Source: an uncultured Oscillospiraceae bacterium
GTDB taxonomy: Bacteria > Bacillota > Clostridia > Oscillospirales > Ruminococcaceae
Reading direction: 5' to 3'
DNA: 20,239 nt
Assembly (NCBI GenBank): GCA_900546885.1
Contig: UREN01000040.1
Coordinates: 1 to 20,239, forward strand
A program made the position numbers and the translations under genes. Numbering within the stretch: position 1 is the stretch's first letter; every line of letters starts with the position of its first letter. Below the pieces are notes generated by a model. The model did no database searches, was not told the origin of the DNA, and saw only the letters and a list, made by a program, of their open reading frames with translations. Below, piece after piece: positions 14,718 through 20,239 of this stretch.

Positions 14718-14803
14718 CACAGGGTTTTGCTAAATGCTGAACGGCTCTGTCTGCAGGCTGCTTCTGCGGCCCGCGGCCGTGCAGCTTTCAGCAAAACCCT
14801 GTG
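14718..14803. repeat. Long inverted repeat in the tRNA-Met/tRNA-Glu spacer
   Basis: CACAGGGTTTTGCT (14718-14731) and AGCAAAACCCTGTG (14790-14803) are perfect 14-bp inverted repeats closing a 58-nt GC-rich loop that can fold further. The structure begins and ends within 3-7 nt of the tRNA sequences, so it probably forms in the precursor RNA and guides processing. Confidence 0.75.
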
Positions 14804-14806
14804 ATG

Positions 14807-14883
14807 TGGTAGCGGTAACTGGATTCGAACCGGTGACACTTCGGGTATGAACCGAATGCTCTAGCCAACTGAGCTATACCGCC
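14807..14883 (-). tRNA. tRNA-Met (anticodon CAT)
   Basis: Minus strand. Acceptor GGCGGTA pairs with TACCGCT up to a final G/T pair; D arm AGCTCAGTTGGCTAGAGC; anticodon stem TTCGG/CCGAA with loop TTCATAC giving CAT; T loop TTCGAAT; CCA encoded at 14809-14807. 77 nt. It looks like an elongator Met tRNA; an Ile2 tRNA with lysidine-modified CAT cannot be ruled out by eye. Confidence 0.95.
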
Positions 14884-14889
14884 ATATTT

Positions 14890-14908
14890 GCGCCGCGAGA
14901 AACGGCGC
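14890..14908 (-). other. Hairpin at the 5' end of the tRNA precursor
   Basis: GCGCCG, loop, CGGCGC: a 6-bp perfect stem occupying the first bases of the predicted transcript (start near 14909) and ending 7 nt before tRNA-Met. Probably a leader stem removed by RNase P. Confidence 0.5.
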
Positions 14909-14915
14909 ATGAGTA

Positions 14916-14944
14916 ATTATATAGAAAAAGGCCGGGCTTGTCAA
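14916..14944 (-). promoter_or_regulatory. Consensus promoter of the tRNA operon
   Basis: Minus strand: TTGACA (14944-14939), 17-bp spacer, TATAAT (14921-14916). Both boxes match the consensus exactly, in keeping with stable-RNA expression. Confidence 0.92.
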
Positions 14945-15043
14945 CACCTTTTGCCCGCTTTTCCCCATGGAAATGCGGAAAATCTGCCTGCCGGGGCCGC
15001 CTGTTCGAAATGCAAAAGAGCCAGGCGCGGCCTCTGCCCGGCT

Positions 15044-15622
15044 TCAGGCAGGCGGCGGGGCATAAAAAGTCATCTCCAGGCCTGTATCCTGAACCAGCAC
15101 GCCCGCCGGCATGCGCGCAGCCTTCCAGGCAATATAGAAATCGCCCGCTGCGCCGGAGACATTCGTCATCTGCACCAGATAAAACACCCAGAACCACTGC
15201 GCCGGGACGACAATGCACAGAGCCGCCAGCACCAGGCCCCAGAAAACAAGCGGCGCCAGTGCAATGACAATATAGCTTTTTCGCCCGAAATATGCTTTGC
15301 TGCCCGCCCAGGCATACACCCCTGCATAGCCGTAGTGTACCTTTTTTGCGCCGAAATATTTCATGCACAGCCCATGCACCAGCTCGTGCAGCGGAATATA
15401 GGCCAGAAGGCCGGCCAGCATGGCCAAAAACTGGGTAACGTGAAAATGGACGCCGCCCGAAGATGAGGCCTGAAACACGCCATAGAGAAAGGGCGCCAGC
15501 ATGGCGGCGGCCAGGCCCAGCGCCAGCCCGTTGACGGCCAGGGCCTGTTTTTTGTTTTTTTGCAGGTCTGCGCGCCATATTTCACGCCAGCCCGCGGGCA
15601 ACTGCGAAAGTGCGGTTTTCAT
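15044..15622 (-). CDS. DUF3267-type membrane protein with an HExxH zinc motif
   Basis: A 192-aa multi-pass membrane protein. It carries the zincin motif HELVH at 79-83 inside the second membrane region and a later acidic site NVSGAAGD ending at D161, the arrangement of DUF3267 putative zincin peptidases, which are distantly like M50 intramembrane proteases. Hydrophobic segments lie at about 28-50, 62-80, 116-140 and 143-158. TGGAGG is 7 nt before the ATG at 15622. The gene lies 62 nt after the 71-aa gene on the same strand. Proteolytic activity and substrate are not known for this family. Confidence 0.82.
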   Translation of the reverse strand: MKTALSQLPAGWREIWRADLQKNKKQALAVNGLALGLAAAMLAPFLYGVFQASSSGGVHFHVTQFLAMLAGLLAYIPLHELVHGLCMKYFGAKKVHYGYAGVYAWAGSKAYFGRKSYIVIALAPLVFWGLVLAALCIVVPAQWFWVFYLVQMTNVSGAAGDFYIAWKAARMPAGVLVQDTGLEMTFYAPPPA

Positions 15623-15684
15623 GCGGCGGCCTCCATTTCTGCCGGGCCAAAACGCCCTGCTGTAAGGTTCGCTTTTTATAAGAA

Positions 15685-15900
15685 TTACGAATATGTATTT
15701 TCGAGATCGATATCAAGCCCATATTGGGAGACATCAAGGCCTTCCACCAAAAGCTCACTTTTTATGCTGTCCAGAACCTCATGATAGCCGGTAAGCACGC
15801 CATTTGAAAAATCGTCTTCTATCAAATTCTTTTCTTCCAAAGCCAAATCTGCCTTTTGAAGTAAACGAGCCATAATGCGAATAAAGAGTTCCTCTGTCAT
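15685..15900 (-). CDS. Small acidic protein, unknown function
   Basis: A 71-aa acidic, helical protein without signal peptide or membrane segment: MTEELFIRIMARLLQKADLA then a DFSNGVLTGYHEVLDSIKSE stretch and GLDVSQYGLDIDLENTYS. It resembles the small uncharacterised proteins common in clostridia, but I do not recognise a named family. TAGGGGGA lies 7 nt before the ATG at 15900. The gene follows the serS terminator and precedes the DUF3267 gene. Confidence 0.7.
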   Translation of the reverse strand: MTEELFIRIMARLLQKADLALEEKNLIEDDFSNGVLTGYHEVLDSIKSELLVEGLDVSQYGLDIDLENTYS

Positions 15901-15956
15901 GGTTTTCCCCCTATTCTCTTTATTTCAGTAAATTTTTTATCTTGATAAGAAGAACA

Positions 15957-15984
15957 GGGCCGGAGGGGTGCTGGCCTCCGGCCC
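15957..15984 (-). terminator. Terminator after serS
   Basis: GGGCCGGAGG, loop GGTGCTGG, CCTCCGGCCC: a perfect 10-bp GC stem 29 nt past the serS stop. On the minus strand it is followed by TGTTCTTCTTATC, a pyrimidine-rich tail. Confidence 0.75.
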
Positions 15985-16013
15985 TTACGGTTCTTATTTA
16001 TGAATTATAAGGT

Positions 16014-17303
16014 TTAGTGTTTCGGAACAAGCACTTCTTGCCCACCCATATAGGGGCGCAGGGCTTCCGGCACGCGCACCGTGCCGTCCGCCTGCAGGTT
16101 GTTCTCCAAAAAGGCAATCAGCATGCGCGGGGGCGCCACCACAGTGTTGTTCAGTGTGTGGGCCAGATATTTTGTGCCGTCCTCGGCCTTCACGCGAATT
16201 TTCAGGCGGCGCGCCTGCGCATCGCCAAGGTTCGAGCACGAGCCCACCTCAAAATACTTTTTCTGGCGCGGGCTCCATGCCTCCACATCCACGCTTTTCA
16301 CTTTCAAATCGGCCAAATCGCCCGAGCAGCATTCCAGCGTGCGCACGGGGATGTCCAGCGAGCGGAACAGGTCTACCGTGTTCTGCCACAGCCTGTCAAA
16401 CCACATGGGGCTTTCTTCCGGCTTGCAGACCACAATCATCTCCTGCTTTTCAAACTGGTGGATGCGGTATACGCCGCGCTCTTCCAGGCCGTGCGCCCCC
16501 TTTTCTTTTCGGAAGCAGGGCGAATAGCTGGTGAGGGTCTGCGGCAGGGTTTTTTCATCTAAAATCTGGTCGATGAATTTTCCAATCATCGAGTGCTCGC
16601 TGGTGCCAATCAGGTACAGGTCTTCGCCCTCAATTTTATACATCATGGCGTCCATTTCGGCAAAGCTCATCACACCCGTCACCACGTTGGAACGAATCAT
16701 GAAAGGCGGCACACAATAGGTGAAGCCGCGGTTAATCATAAAATCGCGCGCATAGCTGATAACCGCCGAGTGCAGGCGGGCAATGTCTCCCATCAGGTAG
16801 TAAAACCCGTTGCCCGCCACGCGGCGCGCGGCGTCAAGGTCAATGCCGTCAAAGCGCTCCATGATATCGGTGTGATACGGCACCTCGAAATCCGGCACAG
16901 CCGGCTCGCCAAAGCGCTGCACCTCCACGTTTTCACTGTCGTCTTTGCCAATGGGCACGCTGGCGTCAATGATGTTGGGAATGGTCATCATATCTTTGCG
17001 CAGCCGCTCGGAAAGCTCGGCTTCCTGCGCTTCCAGCTCTTTCAGGCGGTCGGCATTCTCTGTCACCTGGCGTTTGACAGCCTCGGCCTCTTCTTTTTTG
17101 CCCTGCGCCATCAGGGCGCCAATATTCTTCGAAAGCTTGTTGCGGCTGGCGCGCAGCGCCTCGGCCTCGCTTTTGGCCGCGCGCAGCTCTGCGTCCAGCT
17201 GCAGCACTTCGTCCACCAGCGGCAGCTTGGCGTCCTGAAATTTCTTTTTGATGTTTTCTTTCACCAGTTCCGGGTTTTCCCGCACAAATTTGATATCCAG
17301 CAT
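16014..17303 (-). CDS. serS: Seryl-tRNA synthetase
   Basis: A 429-aa class II aminoacyl-tRNA synthetase that charges tRNA-Ser using ATP. The N-terminal long coiled-coil arm (about 28-100) binds the tRNA extra arm. Motif 2 is visible as CFRKEKGAHGLEERGVYRIH, and motif 3 as GSCSNLGDAQARRLKIRVK followed by LNNTVVAPPRMLIAFLENN. Length is usual. The start at 17303 has GAGGGGA upstream with 7 nt spacing. It begins only 13 nt after the spo0J stop, so it is transcribed from the soj promoter; I see no T-box leader. Followed by a strong terminator. Confidence 0.98.
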   Translation of the reverse strand: MLDIKFVRENPELVKENIKKKFQDAKLPLVDEVLQLDAELRAAKSEAEALRASRNKLSKNIGALMAQGKKEEAEAVKRQVTENADRLKELEAQEAELSERLRKDMMTIPNIIDASVPIGKDDSENVEVQRFGEPAVPDFEVPYHTDIMERFDGIDLDAARRVAGNGFYYLMGDIARLHSAVISYARDFMINRGFTYCVPPFMIRSNVVTGVMSFAEMDAMMYKIEGEDLYLIGTSEHSMIGKFIDQILDEKTLPQTLTSYSPCFRKEKGAHGLEERGVYRIHQFEKQEMIVVCKPEESPMWFDRLWQNTVDLFRSLDIPVRTLECCSGDLADLKVKSVDVEAWSPRQKKYFEVGSCSNLGDAQARRLKIRVKAEDGTKYLAHTLNNTVVAPPRMLIAFLENNLQADGTVRVPEALRPYMGGQEVLVPKH

Positions 17304-17316
17304 TTCTTTTCCCCTC

Positions 17317-18171
17317 TTATTCTTCCTTGCCAAGCAGGTTCGCAAAGCGGCGAAGCTGCTCGTCTGAATTGAAATACACCTGAAGGCTGCCCTTGCCGCC
17401 CTTATACTGCACTTTTACCTGTGTGCCCAGCGCCTCGCGCAGCGCAGCCTCCACCTCGCCCGCAAGCGGCGGCGGCAAAGTTTCCCTGCGCCTGCGCGGG
17501 GCCTTGGCCAGCTTTTTGCAAAGCGCCTCTGTCTGGCGCACCGTAAGATGCTGTTTCAGCACCATAGCCAGGGCCTCGGCCTGTTTTTCCGGGCTTTCCA
17601 GGCCAAGAATAGCCTTGGCATGGCCCGTAGTAATGGCGCCGCTGCGCAAAGCGTCAAGCCCCTGCGGCGGCAGGTTTAAAAGGCGCAGGCTGTTTGCCAC
17701 GGCACTGCGGCTTTTCGACACCTTTTCTGCTGCCTGCGCCTGGGTATAGCCACAGGCCTCCATCAGCTGGCGGTAGCCCATGGCCTCTTCCACAGGGTCC
17801 AGGTCTTCCCTTTGCAGGTTTTCCACCAGGGCAAGCTCCATCGCCTCGGCGTCTGTCAGCTCTTTCACCAGTGCGGGTATTTCTTTCAGCCCCGCAAGGC
17901 GGGCCGCGCGCCAGCGGCGCTCGCCGGCCACAATCACATACCCGCCGCGGGCCGGGCGCACCACAATGGGCTGCAGCACACCGTGTGCGGCAATGCTGTC
18001 TGCCAAATCGTTCAAAGCCTGCGGCTCAAAGTTCTTTCGGGGTTGGCCTTTATCCGGCTCAATTTCAGAAAGGCGCAGCGTGCTTACCCCTTCGCCCGTG
18101 CCCGAAAGCAGTTCTGACGGCTGAAACAGCGCGCTGGCCCCTTGCCCAAGGCCGCCGCGTTTTGGAGACAT
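17317..18171 (-). CDS. spo0J: ParB/Spo0J-type chromosome partitioning protein
   Basis: A 284-aa parS-binding CTPase that spreads on DNA around parS and loads condensin. Domain order: N-terminal CTPase domain with GQPRK (42-46) and GERRWRAARLAGL from 83, and ENLQREDLDPVEEA at 117-130; central helix-turn-helix about 143-165 with QAAEKVSKSRSAVANSLRLL; TTGHAKAIL near 181-189; C-terminal dimerisation domain about 225-284. The start ATG at 18171 is 1 nt after the TAA of soj, and the ribosome binding site AAGGAGAGGTGG lies inside the end of soj, so translation is coupled. Cognate parS sites are at 19041 and 19488. Confidence 0.96.
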   Translation of the reverse strand: MSPKRGGLGQGASALFQPSELLSGTGEGVSTLRLSEIEPDKGQPRKNFEPQALNDLADSIAAHGVLQPIVVRPARGGYVIVAGERRWRAARLAGLKEIPALVKELTDAEAMELALVENLQREDLDPVEEAMGYRQLMEACGYTQAQAAEKVSKSRSAVANSLRLLNLPPQGLDALRSGAITTGHAKAILGLESPEKQAEALAMVLKQHLTVRQTEALCKKLAKAPRRRRETLPPPLAGEVEAALREALGTQVKVQYKGGKGSLQVYFNSDEQLRRFANLLGKEE

Positions 18172-18172
18172 A

Positions 18173-18943
18173 TTACCACCTCTCCTTATTGTTTTTGATA
18201 AGTTCGGCCGCAAGGAAGGCATAGGCCTCTGTGCCCTTGGAGCCGGGGTCATAATAATTCACCGGCATGCCGTAACTGGGCGCCTCGGAAAGGCGCACAT
18301 TGCGCGGAATGGTGGTTTTGTACACCTTGGCGCCAAAATACTTTTTCACTTCCTGCACCACCTGCAGCGTCAGGTTCAGCCTGCCGTCATACATGGTAAG
18401 CAGCACGCCCTCTACATCAATATAGGGGTTATACAGCTTTTTAACCGTGCGGATGGTATTCATCAGTTCCGAAAGGCCTTCCAGCGCAAAAAACTCGCAC
18501 TGAATGGGCACCAGCACCGTGTCGCAGGCGCACAGGCCGTTCAGTGTCAAAAGGTCCAGCGAGGGCGGGCAGTCAATAAAAATGAAGTCATAATCCCGCA
18601 CCACAGGCGTCAGCGCCTCGCGCAGGCGCGCTTCGCGCCGCTCCAGCGCCACCAGCTCAATGCCCGCACCAGAGAGCTGAATGTTCGAGGGAATCAAATC
18701 TACCCTGTACTGCGTATGAATCACCACATCGCGGGCTGCGGCCTCGCCAATCAACAGGGAATATACGCTTTTCTGCACACCGCGCTTTTGCACGCCGTAC
18801 CCAGAGGTTGTGTTCCCCTGCGGGTCCATATCCACCAGCAGCACGCGCTTGCCCTGCGCCGCAACCCCTGCAGCCAGGTTTACCGCTGTTGTTGTTTTGC
18901 CTACGCCGCCCTTTTGGTTGGCTATTGCAATCACCTTGCCCAA
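18173..18943 (-). CDS. soj: ParA/Soj-type chromosome partitioning ATPase
   Basis: A 256-aa deviant Walker ATPase that works with Spo0J in origin segregation and replication control. Walker A is KGGVGKTT at 11-18; A' is VDMDPQGN at 37-44; Walker B is IFIDCPPSLD at 121-130. Start is the TTG at 18943, giving the normal N-terminus M-GKVIAIANQKGG; AAGGGGG lies 7 nt upstream. An ATG closer to that site is out of frame and would give nothing. The gene has its own promoter at 18987-19015 and is the first gene of the operon soj-spo0J-serS. Confidence 0.96.
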   Translation of the reverse strand: MGKVIAIANQKGGVGKTTTAVNLAAGVAAQGKRVLLVDMDPQGNTTSGYGVQKRGVQKSVYSLLIGEAAARDVVIHTQYRVDLIPSNIQLSGAGIELVALERREARLREALTPVVRDYDFIFIDCPPSLDLLTLNGLCACDTVLVPIQCEFFALEGLSELMNTIRTVKKLYNPYIDVEGVLLTMYDGRLNLTLQVVQEVKKYFGAKVYKTTIPRNVRLSEAPSYGMPVNYYDPGSKGTEAYAFLAAELIKNNKERW

Positions 18944-18986
18944 GGCATGGCCCCCTTTTTTCTCATTCCCTTTATTTCGCCATTTT

Positions 18987-19015
18987 AGTATAGCACAGGG
19001 CGCATTTTTTGAAAA
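18987..19015 (-). promoter_or_regulatory. Promoter of the soj-spo0J-serS operon
   Basis: Minus strand: TTTTCA (19015-19010), 17-bp spacer, TATACT (18992-18987) preceded by TGC, an extended -10. A parS palindrome (19038-19059) lies 22 bp upstream of the -35 box. Confidence 0.7.
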
Positions 19016-19037
19016 GTTTTTTCGGCCTTCTTTTTGT

Positions 19038-19059
19038 GAATGTTCCACGTGGAACATTC
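19038..19059. promoter_or_regulatory. parS site 1 (Spo0J binding site)
   Basis: The core TGTTCCACGTGGAACA (19041-19056) matches the Firmicutes parS consensus TGTTNCACGTGNAACA in every fixed position. The perfect palindrome extends to 22 bp. It lies between soj and the divergent 66-aa gene. Confidence 0.96.
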
Positions 19060-19129
19060 GTATGGGAAGCCGCCCGGTTTTTGGCAAATTTTCTTTTTGG
19101 GCCTTTGCCTTCCGCTTTCCGCATGCCCG

Positions 19130-19157
19130 TTGATTTCGGCGCCGTATTTGGTATAAT
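19130..19157 (+). promoter_or_regulatory. Promoter of the 66-aa membrane peptide gene
   Basis: TTGATT (19130-19135), 16-bp spacer, TATAAT (19152-19157). The expected leader of about 60 nt contains a stem GCATAC-TGGCCT-GTATGC at 19176-19193. Confidence 0.65.
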
Positions 19158-19223
19158 GGTTACCAAACAGAGTTTGCATACTGGCCTGTATGCCATTGTG
19201 CCAGATTGTTCGGGGGAACTGCC

Positions 19224-19424
19224 ATGAAAAAAGTTTTGATGCTTGTGTTCACCGCAATCTATTTTGTAATATTCTTTTTTCTGGTAGACAGGGTGTTTTC
19301 TCTTTTTCCTCTCAGCGGCCTTGCGAACATTCTTGCCCTTGTCTGCCTCTTCATCGCCTTTCTTGCCAGCGTGGGCCTTGCCCAGTTCACGGTGCATAAA
19401 ATCAGAGATTGGAACAGCAAATAG
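19224..19424 (+). CDS. Small two-span membrane protein, unknown function
   Basis: A 66-aa protein with two predicted membrane helices (about 4-22 and 33-54) and a basic C-terminal tail HKIRDWNSK, which by the positive-inside rule lies in the cytoplasm. No family recognised. The ATG at 19224 has CGGGGGAA 6 nt upstream; a TTG-started longer frame from 19206 is unlikely. The gene is divergent from soj and lies between two parS sites, so it will be covered by spreading Spo0J. Confidence 0.65.
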   Translation: MKKVLMLVFTAIYFVIFFFLVDRVFSLFPLSGLANILALVCLFIAFLASVGLAQFTVHKIRDWNSK

Positions 19425-19457
19425 CGGCAGCCCTTGTAAGCGGGTATGCGCCTGCCC

Positions 19458-19472
19458 GGCAAAAGGTTTGCC
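19458..19472 (+). terminator. Weak hairpin after the 66-aa gene
   Basis: GGCAAA, loop AGG, TTTGCC: a 6-bp stem 33 nt after the stop codon, followed by TGCCTTTGTG. Short and without a clean T-run, so termination is uncertain. Confidence 0.3.
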
Positions 19473-19484
19473 TGCCTTTGTGTA

Positions 19485-19506
19485 AAATGTTCCACGTGGA
19501 ACATTT
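19485..19506. promoter_or_regulatory. parS site 2 (Spo0J binding site)
   Basis: The core TGTTCCACGTGGAACA (19488-19503) is identical to site 1, and the perfect palindrome extends to 22 bp with AAA/TTT flanks. It lies 447 bp from site 1, between the 66-aa gene and the lipoprotein gene. Confidence 0.96.
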
Positions 19507-19630
19507 GCAGGGCCGCAGGCTGAAACACTGCTGTTGCGCCTATTTTTCCGCCTTTGCGGCCGGTTTTTGTTCGGGCAAAAAAACGGCCGTGCAAAAATTT
19601 AGTCTTGAATCAGAAAGTGAGGCACCCCGA

Positions 19631-20098
19631 ATGAAAAAGTTTTCTTTTTGCCTGGCCGCTGCAGCCCTGTGTGCACTGCTGCTGGCCGCATGCAGCAGTG
19701 CAGCGCCGTCCAGCAGCGCGGGCAGCGCCCCTCTCTCCGGCGCACCCACCGGTGACATCAGCGCCCCGGCCGGGCAGGCCGAGCCAGAACCTGCGCCCTC
19801 CTCCACAGCTTCGGTTGCGTCCTCTTTTGCATCCGCGCCTGCGGCCACAGAATACGGCAGTGGCACCTGGGTGGTGGAAGCCACAAAAGAGGGCGATATC
19901 CCCAGCTTGGAACGCCTGGAATTTCAGGACGGCGAGCTGGTTTATCACTATTTCTCCAGCAGTGAAATTGGGAAAGGCAGCTATGGCCGGGACGGCTCGG
20001 ACGAGCTGGAATATTCCCCCTACTACCAGAAAACAGCCGAAGAGGCCATGGCCCTGCTGGAAGAGGCCGGGTATACGGTGACCATCCAGCAGGCATAA
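19631..20098 (+). CDS. Small lipoprotein, unknown function
   Basis: A 155-aa exported lipoprotein. The signal peptide MKKFSFCLAAAALCALLLAA ends in the lipobox LAAC with the modified cysteine at residue 21. A low-complexity Ser/Ala/Pro/Glu linker (22 to about 75) follows, then an 80-residue domain (GTWVVEATKEGDIPSLERLE onward) with no family I recognise; it ends in a helix and strand EEAMALLEEAGYTVTIQ. The start at 19631 is chosen by the signal peptide; GTGAGG lies about 9 nt upstream and is weak, while the longer open frame lacks any signal. The stop overlaps the start of a further ORF (TAATG). Confidence 0.82.
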   Translation: MKKFSFCLAAAALCALLLAACSSAAPSSSAGSAPLSGAPTGDISAPAGQAEPEPAPSSTASVASSFASAPAATEYGSGTWVVEATKEGDIPSLERLEFQDGELVYHYFSSSEIGKGSYGRDGSDELEYSPYYQKTAEEAMALLEEAGYTVTIQQA

Positions 20099-20239
20099 TG
20101 AAGGCCGCCCGTCCCCCAGAATGTTCGGCCATAAAGCAAGAACAAAAGCAGGGGCCCAAGTTTGAACCGCTCCAACTTGTGCGGACAGCACAAAAAGGCG
20201 CCTATGTAGGGAAATATGAAGTTTTAAGCGGAGAGGCGT
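20098..20239 (+). CDS. Partial ORF running off the window
   Basis: The ATG at 20098 overlaps the TAA of the lipoprotein gene, and the frame stays open for 47 codons to the end of the window (MKAARPPECSAIKQEQKQGP, then FEPLQLVRTAQKGAYVGKYE). No good ribosome binding site is visible, so it would depend on translational coupling. No family recognisable from this fragment; it could be a chance frame. Confidence 0.35.
   Translation, partial: MKAARPPECSAIKQEQKQGPKFEPLQLVRTAQKGAYVGKYEVLSGEA

Noticed and set aside
17304..17316. A T-box or other riboswitch before serS
   Set aside because: Only 13 nt separate spo0J from serS, leaving no room for a leader.

Overview
The window looks like chromosomal DNA from a high-GC gut-type member of the Clostridia (Oscillospiraceae/Ruminococcaceae-like). 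This is inferred from a single-chain pyruvate:ferredoxin oxidoreductase, a Soj/Spo0J operon with Firmicutes-type parS sites, strong AGGAGG ribosome binding sites, TTGACA/TATAAT-type promoters, tRNA genes with encoded CCA, and many short genes of Firmicutes type. No 16S or other species marker is present, so genus is not claimed.

Layout. (1) 1-3936, minus strand: the large pyruvate:ferredoxin oxidoreductase gene with a clear promoter and a 165-nt leader. (2) 4022-9400, plus strand: a CBS/CorC-type membrane protein and a Nudix ADP-ribose pyrophosphatase (3 nt apart), then a pair of membrane PH-domain proteins (4-nt overlap), a phosphoglycolate-phosphatase-like HAD enzyme and a flavin-reductase-like protein, closed by a bidirectional terminator. 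(3) 9415-10305, minus strand: a GNAT acetyltransferase and the remnant of an alpha/beta hydrolase that has lost its middle. (4) About 10.5-14.55 kb: a small accessory element with a large serine recombinase, a 105-codon ORF divergent from a 342-aa protein with a four-cysteine zinc-finger-like motif, and a low-GC tail with a 145-aa unknown ORF flanked by orphan coding fragments. (5) 14.58-14.95 kb: a tRNA-Met/tRNA-Glu operon (minus strand) with a consensus promoter and strong terminator. (6) 15.0-19.0 kb, minus strand: soj, spo0J and serS in one operon, followed by a 71-aa protein and a DUF3267-type HExxH membrane protein. (7) 19.0-20.24 kb: two perfect parS palindromes bracketing a 66-aa membrane peptide gene, a lipoprotein gene, and an ORF that runs off the window.

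How it works together: Soj (ParA ATPase) and Spo0J (ParB CTPase) with the two parS sites form the chromosome segregation module; one parS sits immediately upstream of the soj promoter, so Spo0J probably loads beside its own operon. serS rides on the same transcript. The 4-9.4 kb genes are housekeeping and repair functions with no obvious common pathway. The recombinase region is the only clear accessory segment. Its cargo is not recognisable as a known system, and I see no convincing new defence system, but the cargo, the recombinase end and the candidate attachment repeats merit checking.
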